Assembly: GCA_937967535.1 (NCBI GenBank)
Contig: CALCMV010000049.1
Span: forward strand, 1 to 5,643
Length of the DNA: 5,643 nt
Origin: an uncultured Saprospiraceae bacterium
GTDB taxonomy: Bacteria; Bacteroidota; Bacteroidia; Chitinophagales; Saprospiraceae
Direction of reading: 5' to 3'
Positions 5,343 to 5,643 of this stretch are shown here, in pieces (position 1 is the first letter of the stretch; each line of letters begins with the position of its first letter). The notes below the pieces were generated by a model. It did not search any database, was not told where the DNA came from, and saw only the letters and a list, made by a program, of their open reading frames with translations. The position numbers and the translations under genes were made by a program.

Positions 5343-5643
5343 AATTATTTTTTAAAACATGCTCTTAATCTCCGTCCGAATTGGGATTCGGAATGGCGGT
5401 TCTTTTTTAGGGTTTTTTGAGAGGCTATTCCAATGCAATTTTCAATTCGGCAAATTCGTCTTTTTTGCTTTCTAATGTTCGTTGGTATCACCCTGATAGT
5501 ACAATTTTCTCTATAAAAAATACCATTATGTAGAAAAATAATGCTTAATGAAGATGAAATTCATAATTTATGAAAAAAATATGAAATGATGAATTTGATT
5601 AAAAAAATAATAATACTAATAGGCAAGATAGTAACGACCATAC
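5343..5643. other. Upstream region of the monooxygenase, no complete gene
   Basis: About 300 bases without a complete gene. It should contain the promoter of the monooxygenase on the minus strand, but I see no good TAnnTTTG box. A small hairpin is present: TCCGAAT at 5375-5381 pairs with ATTCGGA at 5386-5392 across four bases. A minus-strand open frame of 20 codons (5425-5487) ends in TAG and reads like a charged protein tail; it may be a remnant. From 5500 onward the sequence is very AT-rich. Confidence 0.5.

Overview
The window looks like chromosomal DNA of a Bacteroidota bacterium. The genes are AT-rich, Shine-Dalgarno sequences are weak or absent, one promoter fits the Bacteroidota TTTG / TAnnTTTG pattern, and the spacers carry short-period and palindromic repeats. 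A Saprospiria- or Cytophagia-like member is possible, but the sequence does not settle it. There are no RNA genes, integrases, transposases or CRISPR arrays.

Layout. Positions 1-596 hold no convincing gene but contain a hairpin with three direct repeats and two short-period tandem arrays. At 597-1973 (+) lies a full poly(ADP-ribose) polymerase-like protein with WGR, helical regulatory and catalytic ART domains and an intact H-Y-E triad. At 2048-2344 (+) is a 98-residue protein that reads as a small winged-helix-like domain. Between them a 21-position hairpin covers the PARP stop codon. At 2343-2478 a fold-back array of 8-bp units separates this pair from a convergent beta-propeller phytase lipoprotein (2477-3601, -). 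The divergent spacer 3602-3885 holds a likely phytase promoter, a REP-like palindrome and a 10-bp inverted repeat. A 92-residue three-helix membrane protein follows (3886-4164, +), then a convergent YUCCA-like flavin monooxygenase (4218-5342, -). The last 300 bases hold no full gene.

How the genes relate. Only the PARP and the small downstream protein look like a functional unit: same strand, 74 bases apart, with no strong terminator between them and a shared terminator-like array after them. The phytase (phosphate release from phytate at the cell surface), the membrane protein and the monooxygenase look like independent single-gene units. The most interesting part is the PARP/small-protein pair, because bacterial PARPs with the full WGR-HD-ART layout are uncommon and the function of the partner is unknown.
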